DNA of 64,000 nt from Plantibacter flavus (GCF_900177615.1 NZ_FXAP01000001.1:1060825-1124824); one strand, 5' to 3'; shown: positions 1 through 9,688, counted from the first letter of the stretch. Numbers and translations: made by a program. The notes: generated by a model from the sequence alone, not told the origin.

Positions 1-753
1 GATGACGCGCTCGTCGACGCGGTCGCGCCAGGCAGCGACGCGACGCGATGGCGGTACGGCGTCTCGACGGCGGTGCTCGGCGCCAGCGCACGCGGCCTCG
101 GGTACAGCACGACCTCGTCCGATCGGGTCGACCCCGGTTCCGGAACCGTCGTCGAAGCCCTCGACGGCGACCTGGTGTCCATCACCCACCGCGGCGAGAC
201 CGTCCGGTTCCGTCTGCCGGCCCGCGGCGTGCACTACGCCGTGGATGCCGCTGCCGCCCTCTCCGGCGCCGCCGCGATCCTCGGCCCCGAGTTCCAGCTC
301 GCCACCGCGGCGGAGTCGTTCCGCGCGCTCACGCCGGTGTTCGGCCGCGGCGAGGTGACGACCGTCCGCGGTGTCGAGGTCGAGTTCGTCCTCGTCCAGA
401 ACCCCGCGAGCTTCCAGCTCAACGTCGACAGCCTCGCGGCCGACACGGAGCAGATCCTGGTGGCCGTCGGGAGCGACGTCCGCGATCCCTCGTACCTCTG
501 GCCGGTCGACACGTCCAGGCTCGGTCGTGTGGCGCTCGTGTCGGGGTCCAAGGCCTGGGAGGCCGCGCTGCAGCTGGGCTACGACGGCGTCGAGATCGAC
601 CGGATCGAACCGGACCTCGGTTCGGCGTTGGACGCGTTCCTCGCCCTCCCGGCGCCCGCGCACGGTCGGAAGACCGTGATCTTCACCGCCGACTCGATGC
701 GCCGCACCCGCGCGCACCTCGGCCTCGCCTCGAACGATCAGGACGACGCATGA
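1..753 (+). CDS. murT: MurT-like lipid II isoglutaminyl synthase ligase subunit (C-terminal part, 5' end outside window)
   Basis: The frame is open from the first base, so the N-terminal Mur-ligase part lies outside the window; 250 codons are visible. The visible part has the end of the Mur ligase domain (GVHYAVDAAAAL region) and then the MurT-type C-terminal domain (DUF1727), with the QNPASFQLN and DPSYLWPVD segments. In known systems MurT uses ATP to activate the alpha-carboxyl of D-Glu in lipid II and GatD supplies ammonia, giving D-isoglutamine. The segment that usually reads N-D-x-x-A-D-G-x-D-x-S-W is shorter here (GSDVRDPSYLW), so the loop facing GatD is altered. The stop overlaps the gatD start by 4 nt (ATGA), so the pair is probably translationally coupled. 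Family call is firm; activity is uncertain because of the partner. Confidence 0.85.
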   Translation, partial: DDALVDAVAPGSDATRWRYGVSTAVLGASARGLGYSTTSSDRVDPGSGTVVEALDGDLVSITHRGETVRFRLPARGVHYAVDAAAALSGAAAILGPEFQLATAAESFRALTPVFGRGEVTTVRGVEVEFVLVQNPASFQLNVDSLAADTEQILVAVGSDVRDPSYLWPVDTSRLGRVALVSGSKAWEAALQLGYDGVEIDRIEPDLGSALDAFLALPAPAHGRKTVIFTADSMRRTRAHLGLASNDQDDA

Positions 754-1499
754 CGACCGAGCCGACGATCACCATCGCCGTCCTCCTGCCATCGAGCTGC
801 AATGTGAACGGCGACGCCGAGAACGGCGCGGTCCTCGCTCGCCGGGCCCGCGCGCGTGGCCTCACCGTCGAGCTCGTCCCCGTCGAATCGGTCGCCGAGC
901 TCCCGAACACGGTCCACGCGGTCGTCCTCGGGTCGTGCGACGACCCGTCGGCGCCACAGGTGCTGGATGCGCTCCGGCCGTTCCGCGACGCGTTCATCGC
1001 CTGGGTGGAGGCCCGCGTGCCCGTCCTCGCGGTCGCCAACGGATGGAAGCTTCTCACTCGCCGGCTCGAGCTGGTACCGGGGAGCTGGGTCGAGGGCCTC
1101 GCCATCATCGAGGGCGACGCCCCGTTGCGGCGCACGCGGGCGAGTGACGACCTCGTCGTCGTGCCGAGCGGCGGCCTCGAGCTCGACGCCCCGGTACTCG
1201 TCGGGTACGAGAACCACGGGCGGGACTTCCGAGCCGGGACGGGCGTCGAGTCGATCGGCACCGTGCAGCACGGACGAGGCAACGGCCACGGCACGGAGGG
1301 TGCGCTGGTCGGACCGTTCGTCGGGACCCACCTGCACGGTCCCGTCCTCGCCAAGAACCCGGAACTGGCCGATCGGCTGCTCCGTCTGGCGATCACGGTC
1401 GCCGGGGGCACCTCGATGCTCGACGAATCTCCGGAGCTCCACGCCCTCGACGAGATCGCCGCCAACGCCAGAGCGCAGATCGTCTCGTCGCTCGCGTGA
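750..1499 (+). CDS. gatD: GatD-like class I glutamine amidotransferase lacking the catalytic cysteine
   Basis: A 249-residue protein that aligns along its length with GatD: N-terminal CNVNGDAENGAVLARRA, central VGYENHGR, and C-terminal GTHLHGPVLAKNP with the triad histidine (H196). Where GatD has I-C-G-G-Y-Q (Cys94 in Staphylococcus aureus) this protein reads V-A-N-G-W-K, with Ala96 in place of the nucleophile. The only other cysteines, C17 and C63, lie in regions not known for catalysis. Hydrolysis of glutamine by the standard mechanism therefore looks impossible, although the fold and the murT coupling are kept. It may be a structural subunit of a repurposed MurT. Start ATG at 750 overlaps the murT stop. 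A strong bidirectional terminator follows. A sequencing error is unlikely because the flanking residues also differ. Confidence 0.88.
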   Translation: MTTEPTITIAVLLPSSCNVNGDAENGAVLARRARARGLTVELVPVESVAELPNTVHAVVLGSCDDPSAPQVLDALRPFRDAFIAWVEARVPVLAVANGWKLLTRRLELVPGSWVEGLAIIEGDAPLRRTRASDDLVVVPSGGLELDAPVLVGYENHGRDFRAGTGVESIGTVQHGRGNGHGTEGALVGPFVGTHLHGPVLAKNPELADRLLRLAITVAGGTSMLDESPELHALDEIAANARAQIVSSLA

Positions 1500-1553
1500 G
1501 TACGCCCGTTCTCGAGCCTGCGCTGGTCTGAGCCCGCGCTTCCTCGATGACAT

Positions 1554-1592
1554 GACGAAGGGCCCCGGATCTCGGATCCGGGGCCCTTCGTC
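1554..1592. terminator. bidirectional intrinsic terminator
   Basis: An 18-bp perfect stem (GACGAAGGGCCCCGGATC and its complement) with a 3-nt TCG loop lies between the convergent gatD and DUF7455 genes. Read from either strand the stem ends in a short T-containing tail. Confidence 0.85.
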
Positions 1593-1606
1593 GTGATGCC
1601 GGTGGA

Positions 1607-1837
1607 CTAGGCGCGCTGCTCGTTGAAGAGTCGCGCGGACTCGTCGTGCCAGTCGGTCGCGACCTGCGTCAGCTTCTCCTGGTACTTCTTGCCGTGGTGC
1701 GCGCAGAACAGCAGTTCACCGCTGTTCATCTGCACGCGGATGTAGGCCTGTGCTCCGCACAGATCGCAACGATCGGCGGCAGTCAGTTGCTGGGCGTCGA
1801 GGTCACTCGGCGTGCTCTCGGTAGCAGTCTGTGACAT
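1607..1837 (-). CDS. DUF7455 small zinc-ribbon-like protein
   Basis: A 76-residue protein with a CDLCGAQAY knuckle and a downstream FCAHHGKKY segment. The C-x-x-C plus C-x-H-H pattern suggests one bound zinc. This matches the DUF7455 family, common as single genes in Actinobacteria; its function is unknown to me. The ATG at 1837 is preceded by a strong ribosome binding site (AGGAGGA, 5 nt away). The gene stands alone, divergent from parE and convergent with gatD. The charged C-terminal half has no membrane segment, so it is probably cytosolic. Confidence 0.8.
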   Translation of the reverse strand: MSQTATESTPSDLDAQQLTAADRCDLCGAQAYIRVQMNSGELLFCAHHGKKYQEKLTQVATDWHDESARLFNEQRA

Positions 1838-2055
1838 GTGCTCCTCCTGACTCGGGCGGCTACGAAACTCGTAGTACTCATGAAAGCACGCGATTGTCAC
1901 AACGGGGTCCCATTCCGTGTTCGTTTCGCTGTGCGCGTAGATGATTCGGATCAACCGTGCAGCCGGATGGGTCGACGACCAGCGAGAACGCGCCGTCGAG
2001 CGGGTCCGGGCGATCGCGCGCCGAGTGTCTCCCTCGGCGTGTCGGTGCCGACGAC

Positions 2056-2061
2056 TACGCT
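2056..2061 (+). promoter_or_regulatory. putative -10 box of a leaderless parE transcript
   Basis: TACGCT ends 7 nt before the GTG start of parE, with no Shine-Dalgarno sequence between. No clear -35 is visible. Confidence 0.4.
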
Positions 2062-2068
2062 GGGAAGC

Positions 2069-4147
2069 GTGAGCAGCGACTACTCCGCCAGGCATCTCTC
2101 CGTCCTCGAAGGCCTCGAGGCGGTGCGCAAGCGACCGGGCATGTACATCGGTTCCACCGACTCGCGCGGCCTCATGCACTGCCTTTGGGAGATCATCGAC
2201 AACTCCGTCGACGAGGCCCTCGGCGGGTACGGCGATCAGATCGAGATCGTCCTCCACGCCGATCAGAGCGTCGAGGTGCGCGACCACGCACGTGGTATCC
2301 CGGTGGACATCGAGCCGAAGACCGGCCTCTCCGGTGTCGAGGTCGTCTTCACCAAGCTCCACGCCGGCGGGAAGTTCGGCGGCGGTTCGTACGCCGCGTC
2401 CGGCGGGCTGCACGGCGTCGGCGCATCCGTCGTCAACGCCCTGTCCGAGCGACTCGACGTCGAGGTCGATCGCGGCGGCAAGACCTACGCCATGTCGTTC
2501 CACCGCGGTGAGCCGGGGATCTTCGCCGACACGGGGGAGCCGACCCCGGACGCACCCTTCACGCCGTTCGAGAAGCAGAGCGAGCTCCGCGTCATCGGTA
2601 AGACGAAGCGCGGCGTGACCGGCACCCGGATCCGCTACTGGGCGGACCGCCAGATCTTCACGAAGGGCGCCCAGTTCCAGGCCGAGGAGCTCCTCGGCCG
2701 CGCGCGCCAGACCGCCTTCCTCATCAAGGGGCTCGGCATCCACATCCGCGACGAGACCGTCGAGGAGCCGACCGAGGCGATGTTCCGCTACGAGGGCGGC
2801 ATCTCCGAGTTCGTCGACTACCTCGCGGGCGACACCGCACTCACCGACACCTGGCGTCTCACCGGCAGCGGCACGTTCACCGAGACCGTCCCGGTGCTGT
2901 CGCCGTCGGGCACCATGGTCGCCACCGAGGTGGAGCGCGAGGCAGAGGTCGACATCGCGCTCCGGTGGGGGACCGGGTACGAGACGGTCATGCGCAGCTT
3001 CGTCAACATCATCGCCACGCCGAAGGGCGGCACGCACCAACTCGGATTCGATCAGGGCCTCCTGAAGTTCCTCCGCGCCCAGGTCGAGCAGAACGCCCGT
3101 CGACTCAAGGTCGGCACGGACAAGCTCGAGAAGGACGACGTCCTCGCGGGCCTCACAGCGGTGCTGACGGTGCGCCTCGCGGAGCCGCAGTTCGAGGGCC
3201 AGACGAAGGAGATCCTCGGTACGCCGGCGGTCCGCGCGATCGTCGCCAACGTCGTCACGAAGGAGCTCAAGGAGCGGTTCGCCTCGACCAAGCGCGACGA
3301 CAAGGCCCAGACCGCGCTCGTGCTCGAGAAGATCGTGTCGGAGATGAAGTCCCGGATCTCCGCCCGGACCCACAAGGAGACGCAACGCCGCAAGAACGCG
3401 CTCGAGAACTCGTCGCTCCCGGCGAAGCTGGTCGACTGCCGCTCGGGCAACCTCGAGTCCAGCGAACTCTTCATCGTCGAGGGCGACTCGGCACTGGGCA
3501 CGGCGAAGCTCGCCCGAGACAGCTCCTACCAGGCGCTGCTCCCGATCCGAGGCAAGATCCTCAACGTGCAGAAGGCCTCCGTCTCCGACATGCTGTCGAA
3601 CGCCGAATGCGCGTCCATCATCCAGGTCATCGGCGCGGGCTCCGGACGATCGTTCGATCTCGACGCCGCCCGCTACGGCAAGATCATCCTCATGAGCGAC
3701 GCCGACGTCGACGGCGCCCACATCCGGACGCTCCTGCTCACCCTCTTCTTCCGGTACATGCGGCCGCTGATCGAAGCGGGTCGCGTGTTCGCCGCGGTAC
3801 CGCCGCTCCACCGCGTCATCGTCATCAACCCCGGCTCCAAGCCGAACGAGACGATCTACACGTATTCCGAAGCCGAACTGCACGCGGTGCTGAGTGACCT
3901 CAAGCGCACCGGCAAGAAGCACCAGGAACCGATCCAGCGCTACAAGGGCCTGGGCGAGATGGACGCCGACCAGCTGGCCACGACCACCATGGACCGCCGT
4001 CACCGGACGCTGCGCCGTGTCCGGGTCGAGGATGCGGAATCGGCCGGACGGATCTTCGAACTCCTCATGGGCAACGACGTCGCCCCGCGCAAGGAGTTCA
4101 TCGTCGACAGCTCCGACCGGCTGTCGCGTGAGAGCATCGACGTCTGA
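2069..4147 (+). CDS. parE: DNA topoisomerase IV subunit B (ParE)
   Basis: A 692-residue type IIA topoisomerase ATPase subunit. It has the GHKL ATP site (EIIDNSVDEAL near residue 37, GLHGVGASVV near 112), the TOPRIM motif VEGDSALG near residue 470, the metal-binding DADVDGAH near 544, and the C-terminal YKGLGEMD near 625. ParE and ParC form the heterotetramer that decatenates daughter chromosomes. ParE is preferred over GyrB because a ParC-type A subunit lies next door and the ARHLSVLEGLEAVRKRPGMY start is typical of actinobacterial ParE. The GTG at 2069 was chosen because homology begins there and a -10-like box sits just upstream; the frame is open further upstream but shows no conserved sequence. 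Confidence 0.92.
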   Translation: MSSDYSARHLSVLEGLEAVRKRPGMYIGSTDSRGLMHCLWEIIDNSVDEALGGYGDQIEIVLHADQSVEVRDHARGIPVDIEPKTGLSGVEVVFTKLHAGGKFGGGSYAASGGLHGVGASVVNALSERLDVEVDRGGKTYAMSFHRGEPGIFADTGEPTPDAPFTPFEKQSELRVIGKTKRGVTGTRIRYWADRQIFTKGAQFQAEELLGRARQTAFLIKGLGIHIRDETVEEPTEAMFRYEGGISEFVDYLAGDTALTDTWRLTGSGTFTETVPVLSPSGTMVATEVEREAEVDIALRWGTGYETVMRSFVNIIATPKGGTHQLGFDQGLLKFLRAQVEQNARRLKVGTDKLEKDDVLAGLTAVLTVRLAEPQFEGQTKEILGTPAVRAIVANVVTKELKERFASTKRDDKAQTALVLEKIVSEMKSRISARTHKETQRRKNALENSSLPAKLVDCRSGNLESSELFIVEGDSALGTAKLARDSSYQALLPIRGKILNVQKASVSDMLSNAECASIIQVIGAGSGRSFDLDAARYGKIILMSDADVDGAHIRTLLLTLFFRYMRPLIEAGRVFAAVPPLHRVIVINPGSKPNETIYTYSEAELHAVLSDLKRTGKKHQEPIQRYKGLGEMDADQLATTTMDRRHRTLRRVRVEDAESAGRIFELLMGNDVAPRKEFIVDSSDRLSRESIDV

Positions 4148-4179
4148 TCGTCGGTCGTCCACCGAGGAGCAGGACCGAC

Positions 4180-4224
4180 GACGAAGGCCCGGATCGAGCA
4201 GTGCGCTCAGTCCGGGCCTTCGTC
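4180..4224. terminator. bidirectional terminator between parE and parC
   Basis: A 14-bp perfect stem (GACGAAGGCCCGGA with its complement) and a 17-nt loop sit between the convergent parE and parC ends. Confidence 0.75.
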
Positions 4225-4239
4225 AGTGCGCAGCTCCGA

Positions 4240-6747
4240 TCAGGACGATTCGTCGTTCGCTGCCGCCTCGTCCGTCGCCGGTGCTGCCGGTGCGGTGATC
4301 GCGCCGCCGATGAACCCGACGGGGGCGTCGAGCGGCACCCCTGAGGCATCGCGTTTCGCTCCGACCTCCGGGAGCGTCCGCGGTGTCCCGTCCGTCCCGA
4401 CGGCGTGCGCCGGAGCGGCGCCGACCCACGCGACGGCCAGCTGGTCCTCGCCCTTCAGGAAGCGCTGCGACCGGACACCGCCGGTCGCACGACCCTTGGC
4501 GGGGAACTCCGAGAACTCCGACACCTTCGCGCTCCCGGTGTCCGTTCCGGCGAGCGTCAGCGAATTGGTCGCGACGGTCACGACGACGACGTCGTCGGTG
4601 GGCAGGACCGCCGTGAACGAGATGACCTTCGCGCCGGCCGCCAGGTTGATGCCGGCCATGCCACCCGCGGCCCGCCCCTGCGGACGGACGGACGTCGCCG
4701 CGAAACGGAGCAGTTGTGCATCGGAGGCGACGAAGACGAGTTCCGCGTCGTCGCCGACCTGGGCGGCCCCGACGACGTGGTCGCGCGGCTTGAGCGTGAT
4801 GACCTCGAAGTCCGGCTTGTTCGGCAGGTCGCCGGGGATGACCCGCTTGACGACGCCGGTCTCGGTTCCCAGCACGATCGGCTGCTCCGAGGTCAGAGAG
4901 ACGATCGCCAGCACGCGTTCGTCACGGTTCGGGAGCGACAGGTACTCGCCCATCCGGACGCCGGCCGCGAGCTGGATGGAGGCCGCCGGCACCGCGGGGA
5001 GGTCGAGCGGGGTGAACCGGATGACGCGACCGAGGCTCGTGACCGCGCCGAGTTCGGTACGGCTCGTGGTCTCGACGACACTCAGGATCGCATCGTGCTT
5101 GCTCCGCCGACCGGGTCGTGGTGCGGGTGCGTCCTGCTCGAGGTCGACGCGGAGCGCCCGTCCGGTCGCGCTGAGGTAGACGCGGCACGGGGTGTCGGCG
5201 AGCTCGAGCACCGGTGCGCTCTTCCCGCGGCCGGTCGTCGCGACGCTCGGCTTGGCATTCGTCAGCATGGTCCGGCGCGGCGTGCCGAACTGCTCGGCCG
5301 CAGCGGCGAGCTCTGCGGAGACCGCGGCGCGGATGAGTCGCTGGCTCCCGAGCAACCGCTCGAGCTCGGCGATCTCCGCCAGCAGCTTGTCGCGCTCGGC
5401 CTCGAGTTCGATCCGCGAGAACTTGGTGAGTCGTCGGAGACGGAGTTCGAGGATGTACTCGGCCTGCAGCTGCGAGAGGTCGAAGACCTCGATGAGCCTC
5501 GCGCGGGCCTGTTCCGAGTCGTCGCTCGCGCGGATGACCTGGATGACCTCGTCGATGTCGAGGATGGCGATGAGGAGGCCCTCCACGAGGTGGAGGCGTT
5601 CCTTGCGTCTCGCCAACCGGAACCGGCTCCGGCGGGTGACCACGCTGATGCGGTGGTCGACGTACACCTGCAGCAGTTCCCGGAGGCCGAGCGTCTGTGG
5701 GCCGCCGTCGACGAGCGCGACGTTGTTGATGCTGAAGGAGTCCTCGAGGGGCGTGTAGCGGTAGAGCTGCTCCAGGACGGCCTCGGGGGAGAAGCCGGTC
5801 TTGATCCCGATCACGAGGCGGAGCCCGTGGATGCGGTCCGTCAGGTCGGTGACGTCGGAGATGCCGTTGAGCTTCTTGGAGCTGACACCGTCCTTGATCT
5901 TCTCGATGATCTTCTCCGGACCGACCAGGTAGGGCAGTTCGGTGATGACCAGACCGGTCTTCCGCGCGGTGACCGCTTCGACGGAGACCTTCGCGCGGGT
6001 CTTGAAGGAGCCGCGACCGGTGGCGTAGGCGTCCTTGATGCCGTCCAGCCCGACGATCGTGCCGCCCGAGGGGAGGTCGGGACCCGGGACGAACTCCATC
6101 AGGTCTTCGAGGGTGGCCTGAGGATGCGCGATGAGGTGCCGTGCGGCACCGATCACCTCGACGAGGTTGTGCGGCGCCATGTTGGTCGCCATACCGACCG
6201 CGATGCCACTGGCGCCGTTCACGAGGAGGTTCGGGAACGCGGCCGGGAGGACCTCGGGCTGCATGAACTGGTTGTCGTAGTTCGGGACGAAGTCGACGAC
6301 GTCCTCGTCGAGGTCGGCCGTCAGCGCGAGTGCGGCGGCATCCAGCCGGGCCTCCGTGTACCGCGGCGCGGCGGGCCCGTCGTCGAGCGAGCCGAAGTTC
6401 CCGTGCCCGTCGATGAGCGGGACGCGGAGCGTGAAGGGCTGTGCGAGGCGGACGAGTGCGTCGTAGATCGCCGTGTCGCCGTGTGGGTGCAGCTTCCCCA
6501 TCACCTCACCGACGACGCGGGCCGACTTCACGTGGCCACGATCGGGGCGCAGGCCCATCTCGGTCATCTGGTAGAGGATGCGGCGCTGCACCGGCTTCAG
6601 GCCGTCGCGCGCGTCGGGGAGGGCGCGGGCGTAGATGACCGAATAGGCGTACTCCAGGAAGGAGGTCTGCATCTCCGACGAGACATCGATGTCCTCGATG
6701 CGCTCGCCACTGGTCTCCGTCGGCGGGGTCTGCTGTTGGCGGGTCAT
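4240..6747 (-). CDS. parC: DNA topoisomerase IV subunit A (ParC)
   Basis: An 835-residue GyrA/ParC family protein that cuts and rejoins DNA with ParE. The breakage-reunion domain is near the N-terminus, with the active-site tyrosine Y130 in APRYTEARL. The quinolone-contact helix reads [13 protein letters not shown] (residues 87-99). A coiled-coil gate follows (around 370-480), then a C-terminal beta-pinwheel region with repeats such as [10 protein letters not shown] and TGVVKRVIP. The pinwheel has no good GyrA box, which supports ParC over GyrA. It is convergent with parE rather than in one operon. Start ATG 6747. The last 20 or so residues are Ala/Glu-rich. Confidence 0.92.
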   Translation of the reverse strand: MTRQQQTPPTETSGERIEDIDVSSEMQTSFLEYAYSVIYARALPDARDGLKPVQRRILYQMTEMGLRPDRGHVKSARVVGEVMGKLHPHGDTAIYDALVRLAQPFTLRVPLIDGHGNFGSLDDGPAAPRYTEARLDAAALALTADLDEDVVDFVPNYDNQFMQPEVLPAAFPNLLVNGASGIAVGMATNMAPHNLVEVIGAARHLIAHPQATLEDLMEFVPGPDLPSGGTIVGLDGIKDAYATGRGSFKTRAKVSVEAVTARKTGLVITELPYLVGPEKIIEKIKDGVSSKKLNGISDVTDLTDRIHGLRLVIGIKTGFSPEAVLEQLYRYTPLEDSFSINNVALVDGGPQTLGLRELLQVYVDHRISVVTRRSRFRLARRKERLHLVEGLLIAILDIDEVIQVIRASDDSEQARARLIEVFDLSQLQAEYILELRLRRLTKFSRIELEAERDKLLAEIAELERLLGSQRLIRAAVSAELAAAAEQFGTPRRTMLTNAKPSVATTGRGKSAPVLELADTPCRVYLSATGRALRVDLEQDAPAPRPGRRSKHDAILSVVETTSRTELGAVTSLGRVIRFTPLDLPAVPAASIQLAAGVRMGEYLSLPNRDERVLAIVSLTSEQPIVLGTETGVVKRVIPGDLPNKPDFEVITLKPRDHVVGAAQVGDDAELVFVASDAQLLRFAATSVRPQGRAAGGMAGINLAAGAKVISFTAVLPTDDVVVVTVATNSLTLAGTDTGSAKVSEFSEFPAKGRATGGVRSQRFLKGEDQLAVAWVGAAPAHAVGTDGTPRTLPEVGAKRDASGVPLDAPVGFIGGAITAPAAPATDEAAANDESS

Positions 6748-6834
6748 TCCGTGTCTCTGCTGAGGGGAGTCGAGCCGGTGCTCGACGAGGATGGCGGGGC
6801 GCGGTCGTCAGCGCGGTGTGCGAGACTGAGCCCG

Positions 6835-7977
6835 ATGACCACCATGCTACCGACGGTCGATCCGGAGTCACGCAGCCTTGCCGGTGTCCTCCCGGATTGC
6901 CTCGCATCCCTGACGGTGGGCGGTGGATCGCTGCCCCGGGCGGACCACGCCGTCGTCGTCCTCGTCGACGGCCTCGGCGCCGCGAACCTGCGTGGAGCAG
7001 CCGCCCACGCTCGGTTCCTCGCGCCGCGCCTCGGCCCGCGCTCCACCACGACGTCGGCGTTCCCGTCGACGACCGCGGCCGGGATCGCGACGCTGACCAC
7101 CGGCGCGTTGCCGGGTCGGCACGGCCTCGTCAGCTACCGGGCACGGGACCTGGCGGGCGACCGGGTCGTGAACCAGCTCAGCGGCTGGGACGCCGGCATG
7201 GTGCCCGAGACCTGGCAGCGCCTCCCGACCGTGTTCGAGCGAGCGAGAGCCGAGGGCGTCACCACGACGGTGATCGGTCAGGAGCGGTACCGCAATTCGG
7301 GCTTCACCCGAGCCGTACTCCGAGGGGCGGACTATCGGGCCGGACGCTCGATGGCGGACCGCCTCGACGCGGCGCGAGAGATCGTGTCGACGACCGCCGG
7401 ACCCACACTCAGCTACGTGTACGTCCCCGAGCTCGACCAGGCGGCGCACGAATACGGGTGGGAGTCGGGACGCTGGACGGCGCTCCTCGAGGAACTCGAC
7501 GGCGATCTCAAGCGGTGGTCGTCCCGCCTACCCGCGTCGACCGGCGCGCTCATCACCGCCGACCACGGGGTCATCGACGTCGCACCCCACCAGCACGTGC
7601 TCTTCGACCAGGTCCCCGAGCTCGTGGCCGGTGTCCGCCACATCGGTGGGGAGCCGCGATGCCTCCACCTCTATCTGGACGCCGCTGCAGGCCCAGCGGA
7701 TCGGGAGCGCCTGGCTGAGGCCTGGCGAGCCGAGGAGGGCGGCCGCGCCTGGATCGCGACACGCGAGCAGGCGATCGACCACGGCTGGTACGGCGAGGTC
7801 GACCCTGAGGTGCTGCCACGGATCGGCGACGTCATCGTCGCCGCCCGCAAGCGCATCGCCTACTACGACTCACGTCCCGCCGATCAGAGCGCGAGAGGCA
7901 TGATCGGACAGCACGGATCGCTCACCGACGACGAACGCCGGATTCCGCTCCTCGGCCTCGGCCGTTACGAGCCCTGA
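6835..7977 (+). CDS. alkaline-phosphatase-superfamily phosphodiesterase / nucleotide pyrophosphatase
   Basis: A 380-residue protein of the type I phosphodiesterase branch of the alkaline phosphatase superfamily. Metal and nucleophile motifs are visible: VVVLVDGLGAANL (first metal aspartate), the FPSTTAAGIATLTTG segment with the nucleophile threonine, VPELDQAAHEYG (second metal group), and ITADHG with the third. The family hydrolyses phosphate diesters or nucleotide pyrophosphates; the substrate here is not evident. There is no signal peptide or membrane helix, so it is probably cytosolic. It is divergent from parC, across 87 bp, and convergent with sepH. Start ATG 6835 is the first that gives a normal-length N-terminus. 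Confidence 0.85.
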   Translation: MTTMLPTVDPESRSLAGVLPDCLASLTVGGGSLPRADHAVVVLVDGLGAANLRGAAAHARFLAPRLGPRSTTTSAFPSTTAAGIATLTTGALPGRHGLVSYRARDLAGDRVVNQLSGWDAGMVPETWQRLPTVFERARAEGVTTTVIGQERYRNSGFTRAVLRGADYRAGRSMADRLDAAREIVSTTAGPTLSYVYVPELDQAAHEYGWESGRWTALLEELDGDLKRWSSRLPASTGALITADHGVIDVAPHQHVLFDQVPELVAGVRHIGGEPRCLHLYLDAAAGPADRERLAEAWRAEEGGRAWIATREQAIDHGWYGEVDPEVLPRIGDVIVAARKRIAYYDSRPADQSARGMIGQHGSLTDDERRIPLLGLGRYEP

Positions 7978-7989
7978 GGCCCGGACCGA

Positions 7990-9108
7990 TCAGACCGGGT
8001 CGTCGTCGGACTTCGCTCCGAACACGATCTCGTCCCAGGACGGCATCGATGCCCGGCCGCGGCGTGCCTTGGCCCCGGACGGCGTGCCGCCATCGGAGGA
8101 CTCGGCATCGCCCGCGCGCCGCTGCTGCGCCGCCTCGAACTCACCGGTGTCGAACACCGCCAGCGGGGTCTGCTGGTCCGGGACGGCGTGCGGCGCACTG
8201 GGGCGCTCGGCAGGTTCGGGTTCGCTGGGGGCGGCCTCCCGCTCTCCACGGCGCTTGCGGAGCGCCTCCAAGAGGTCGGCGGTCTGGTTGTGCTGCTCGG
8301 GGCTCGACGCCTCACGGTTGATCGCGGCCTGCGTCGCAGCCTTCGAGGACGGTGCACGGCCGAAGCCCGTGTCGGCCGCGAACGGCAACGGTTCGATCGG
8401 ACGGGTCTCGGCGGGACGGTCGGTCTCGGTCTGCTGCGGCGTCGACACGCGGTCCAGGGAGAACGCGCCGCTGTCGAAGCGTGAGGTGTCGGGGGAGTCG
8501 TCGGTGTCGACCGCACGCAACCGGGGGATCAGCGCGGCCGGCAGGTCGCCCTGACGCGAGAGGGTCGTGGCTTCACTCCCGATGGGCGTGAGGGCGAGCT
8601 TCTTCGGCTCGAACGCCCAGCGGGCGTCGTGGTCGACCTGGTCGGCCGTGAAGGACAGCTTGACGATCCAGCCGCCCTCGGGTTCCTTCCAGCTCGTCCA
8701 CCGTTCGTCGGTCGCGCCGAGCTTCTCGAGTCGAGCCCGGATGACGTTCCCGAAGGTGGCTTCGATGTCGTCGGCCGACGTGTCCGTCGTCGGCAGGACG
8801 GCGACGCCCAGGGCGGTGCCGACGATGTGCTCGCGCTCCGCCATCACCGGACCCTCGAAGCGCTGCACGTACTCCAGCGAGGCACCGGTGACCGCTGCGA
8901 CGTCCTCGGCGGAGAGCCCGCTCCGGATGTGCGCCTGCACTTCCCTCGGGGAGATCTTGGTGTTCCCACCGATCGGCGCACCGGCCGGCTTCGCCCGCCG
9001 CAGGTGGACGTGGAACGAATCGTCGACGATGAGGCGGTATTCCTCCTCGTTCCGATCTGCAACGATCAGAGCGCCGAGCTCCGCTCCGACTACCTTCAAT
9101 TCCTGCAT
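7990..9108 (-). CDS. sepH: septation protein SepH (DUF3071)
   Basis: A 372-residue protein. The first 165 residues form the DUF3071 domain with an embedded helix-turn-helix (ISPREVQAHIRSGLSAEDVA) and the hallmark DARWAFEPKKLALTP near 165. The rest is a low-complexity, charged, probably disordered tail. In Streptomyces and Mycobacterium, SepH binds FtsZ and promotes assembly of the division septum. The position beside DUF4193, DUF3093 and dut matches the usual actinobacterial order. Start ATG 9108 begins the conserved MQELKVVG sequence. Confidence 0.9.
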   Translation of the reverse strand: MQELKVVGAELGALIVADRNEEEYRLIVDDSFHVHLRRAKPAGAPIGGNTKISPREVQAHIRSGLSAEDVAAVTGASLEYVQRFEGPVMAEREHIVGTALGVAVLPTTDTSADDIEATFGNVIRARLEKLGATDERWTSWKEPEGGWIVKLSFTADQVDHDARWAFEPKKLALTPIGSEATTLSRQGDLPAALIPRLRAVDTDDSPDTSRFDSGAFSLDRVSTPQQTETDRPAETRPIEPLPFAADTGFGRAPSSKAATQAAINREASSPEQHNQTADLLEALRKRRGEREAAPSEPEPAERPSAPHAVPDQQTPLAVFDTGEFEAAQQRRAGDAESSDGGTPSGAKARRGRASMPSWDEIVFGAKSDDDPV

Positions 9109-9307
9109 GATGAATGCCTCTCAGCGTGCCACGTGATTGACCCACGTTCTCACGGATCACGGGCGTATTCGGGGAATACGCCGGGCGTGCCGTCAGTTGC
9201 ACGGGAAGGTTCCGCACACCCTCCCGAACACGGTTTGCAATTCATGCGGAACTGATGCAAACTGTGCCCGCCGATTTTGTTCCGACGGCATCGAGAAGTG
9301 GATAGGC

Positions 9308-9601
9308 ATGGCAACTGATTACGACGCTCCCCGCAAGACCGACGACGATTCCGAGTCGATCGAGGCCCTGAAGGAGCGCGTTCCAGACAAGCTGTCCGGA
9401 GTCGTCGACTCCGAAGACGCTGACAACCCGGGTGACTACAACCTGGGTGGATCCGACCTCTCCGACCTCGACCTCGACGTCGTCGTGCTCCCGCCCCAGG
9501 CGGACGAGTTCACCTGCATGGAGTGCTTCCTCGTGAAGCACCGCTCGCAGCTCGACCACGAGGGCAAGTTCGGCCCGATCTGCGCGGAGTGCGCAGCCTG
9601 A
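9308..9601 (+). CDS. DUF4193 family small acidic zinc-ribbon protein
   Basis: A 97-residue, very acidic protein (DDDSESIEAL, SDLSDLDLDVV) ending in a zinc-ribbon-like CMECF...CAECAA pattern with two C-x-x-C pairs. The family (DUF4193) is almost universal in Actinobacteria; its function is unknown. The upstream 199 bp to sepH holds no other gene and must carry both divergent promoters. Start ATG 9308 begins the conserved MATDYDAPR. A strong terminator follows. Confidence 0.88.
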   Translation: MATDYDAPRKTDDDSESIEALKERVPDKLSGVVDSEDADNPGDYNLGGSDLSDLDLDVVVLPPQADEFTCMECFLVKHRSQLDHEGKFGPICAECAA

Positions 9602-9628
9602 CAGCACCGCCGCGCGAGCGGCACACAG

Positions 9629-9658
9629 AACCCCTCCGGATCACGATCCGGAGGGGTT
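9629..9658. terminator. intrinsic terminator after DUF4193 gene
   Basis: A 14-bp stem (AACCCCTCCGGATC and its complement) around a very short loop sits between the convergent DUF4193 and DUF3093 genes. Confidence 0.75.
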
Positions 9659-9688
9659 CCGTCGTTACAGCTTCGAGCGGTGGTCGCC

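Noticed and set aside
1607-4162. A very long minus-strand open frame opposite parE
   Set aside because: High-GC shadow: composition is Arg/Glu/Leu/Val-rich repeats without family motifs, and the plus strand encodes a complete ParE; only the last 76 codons (DUF7455) are real.
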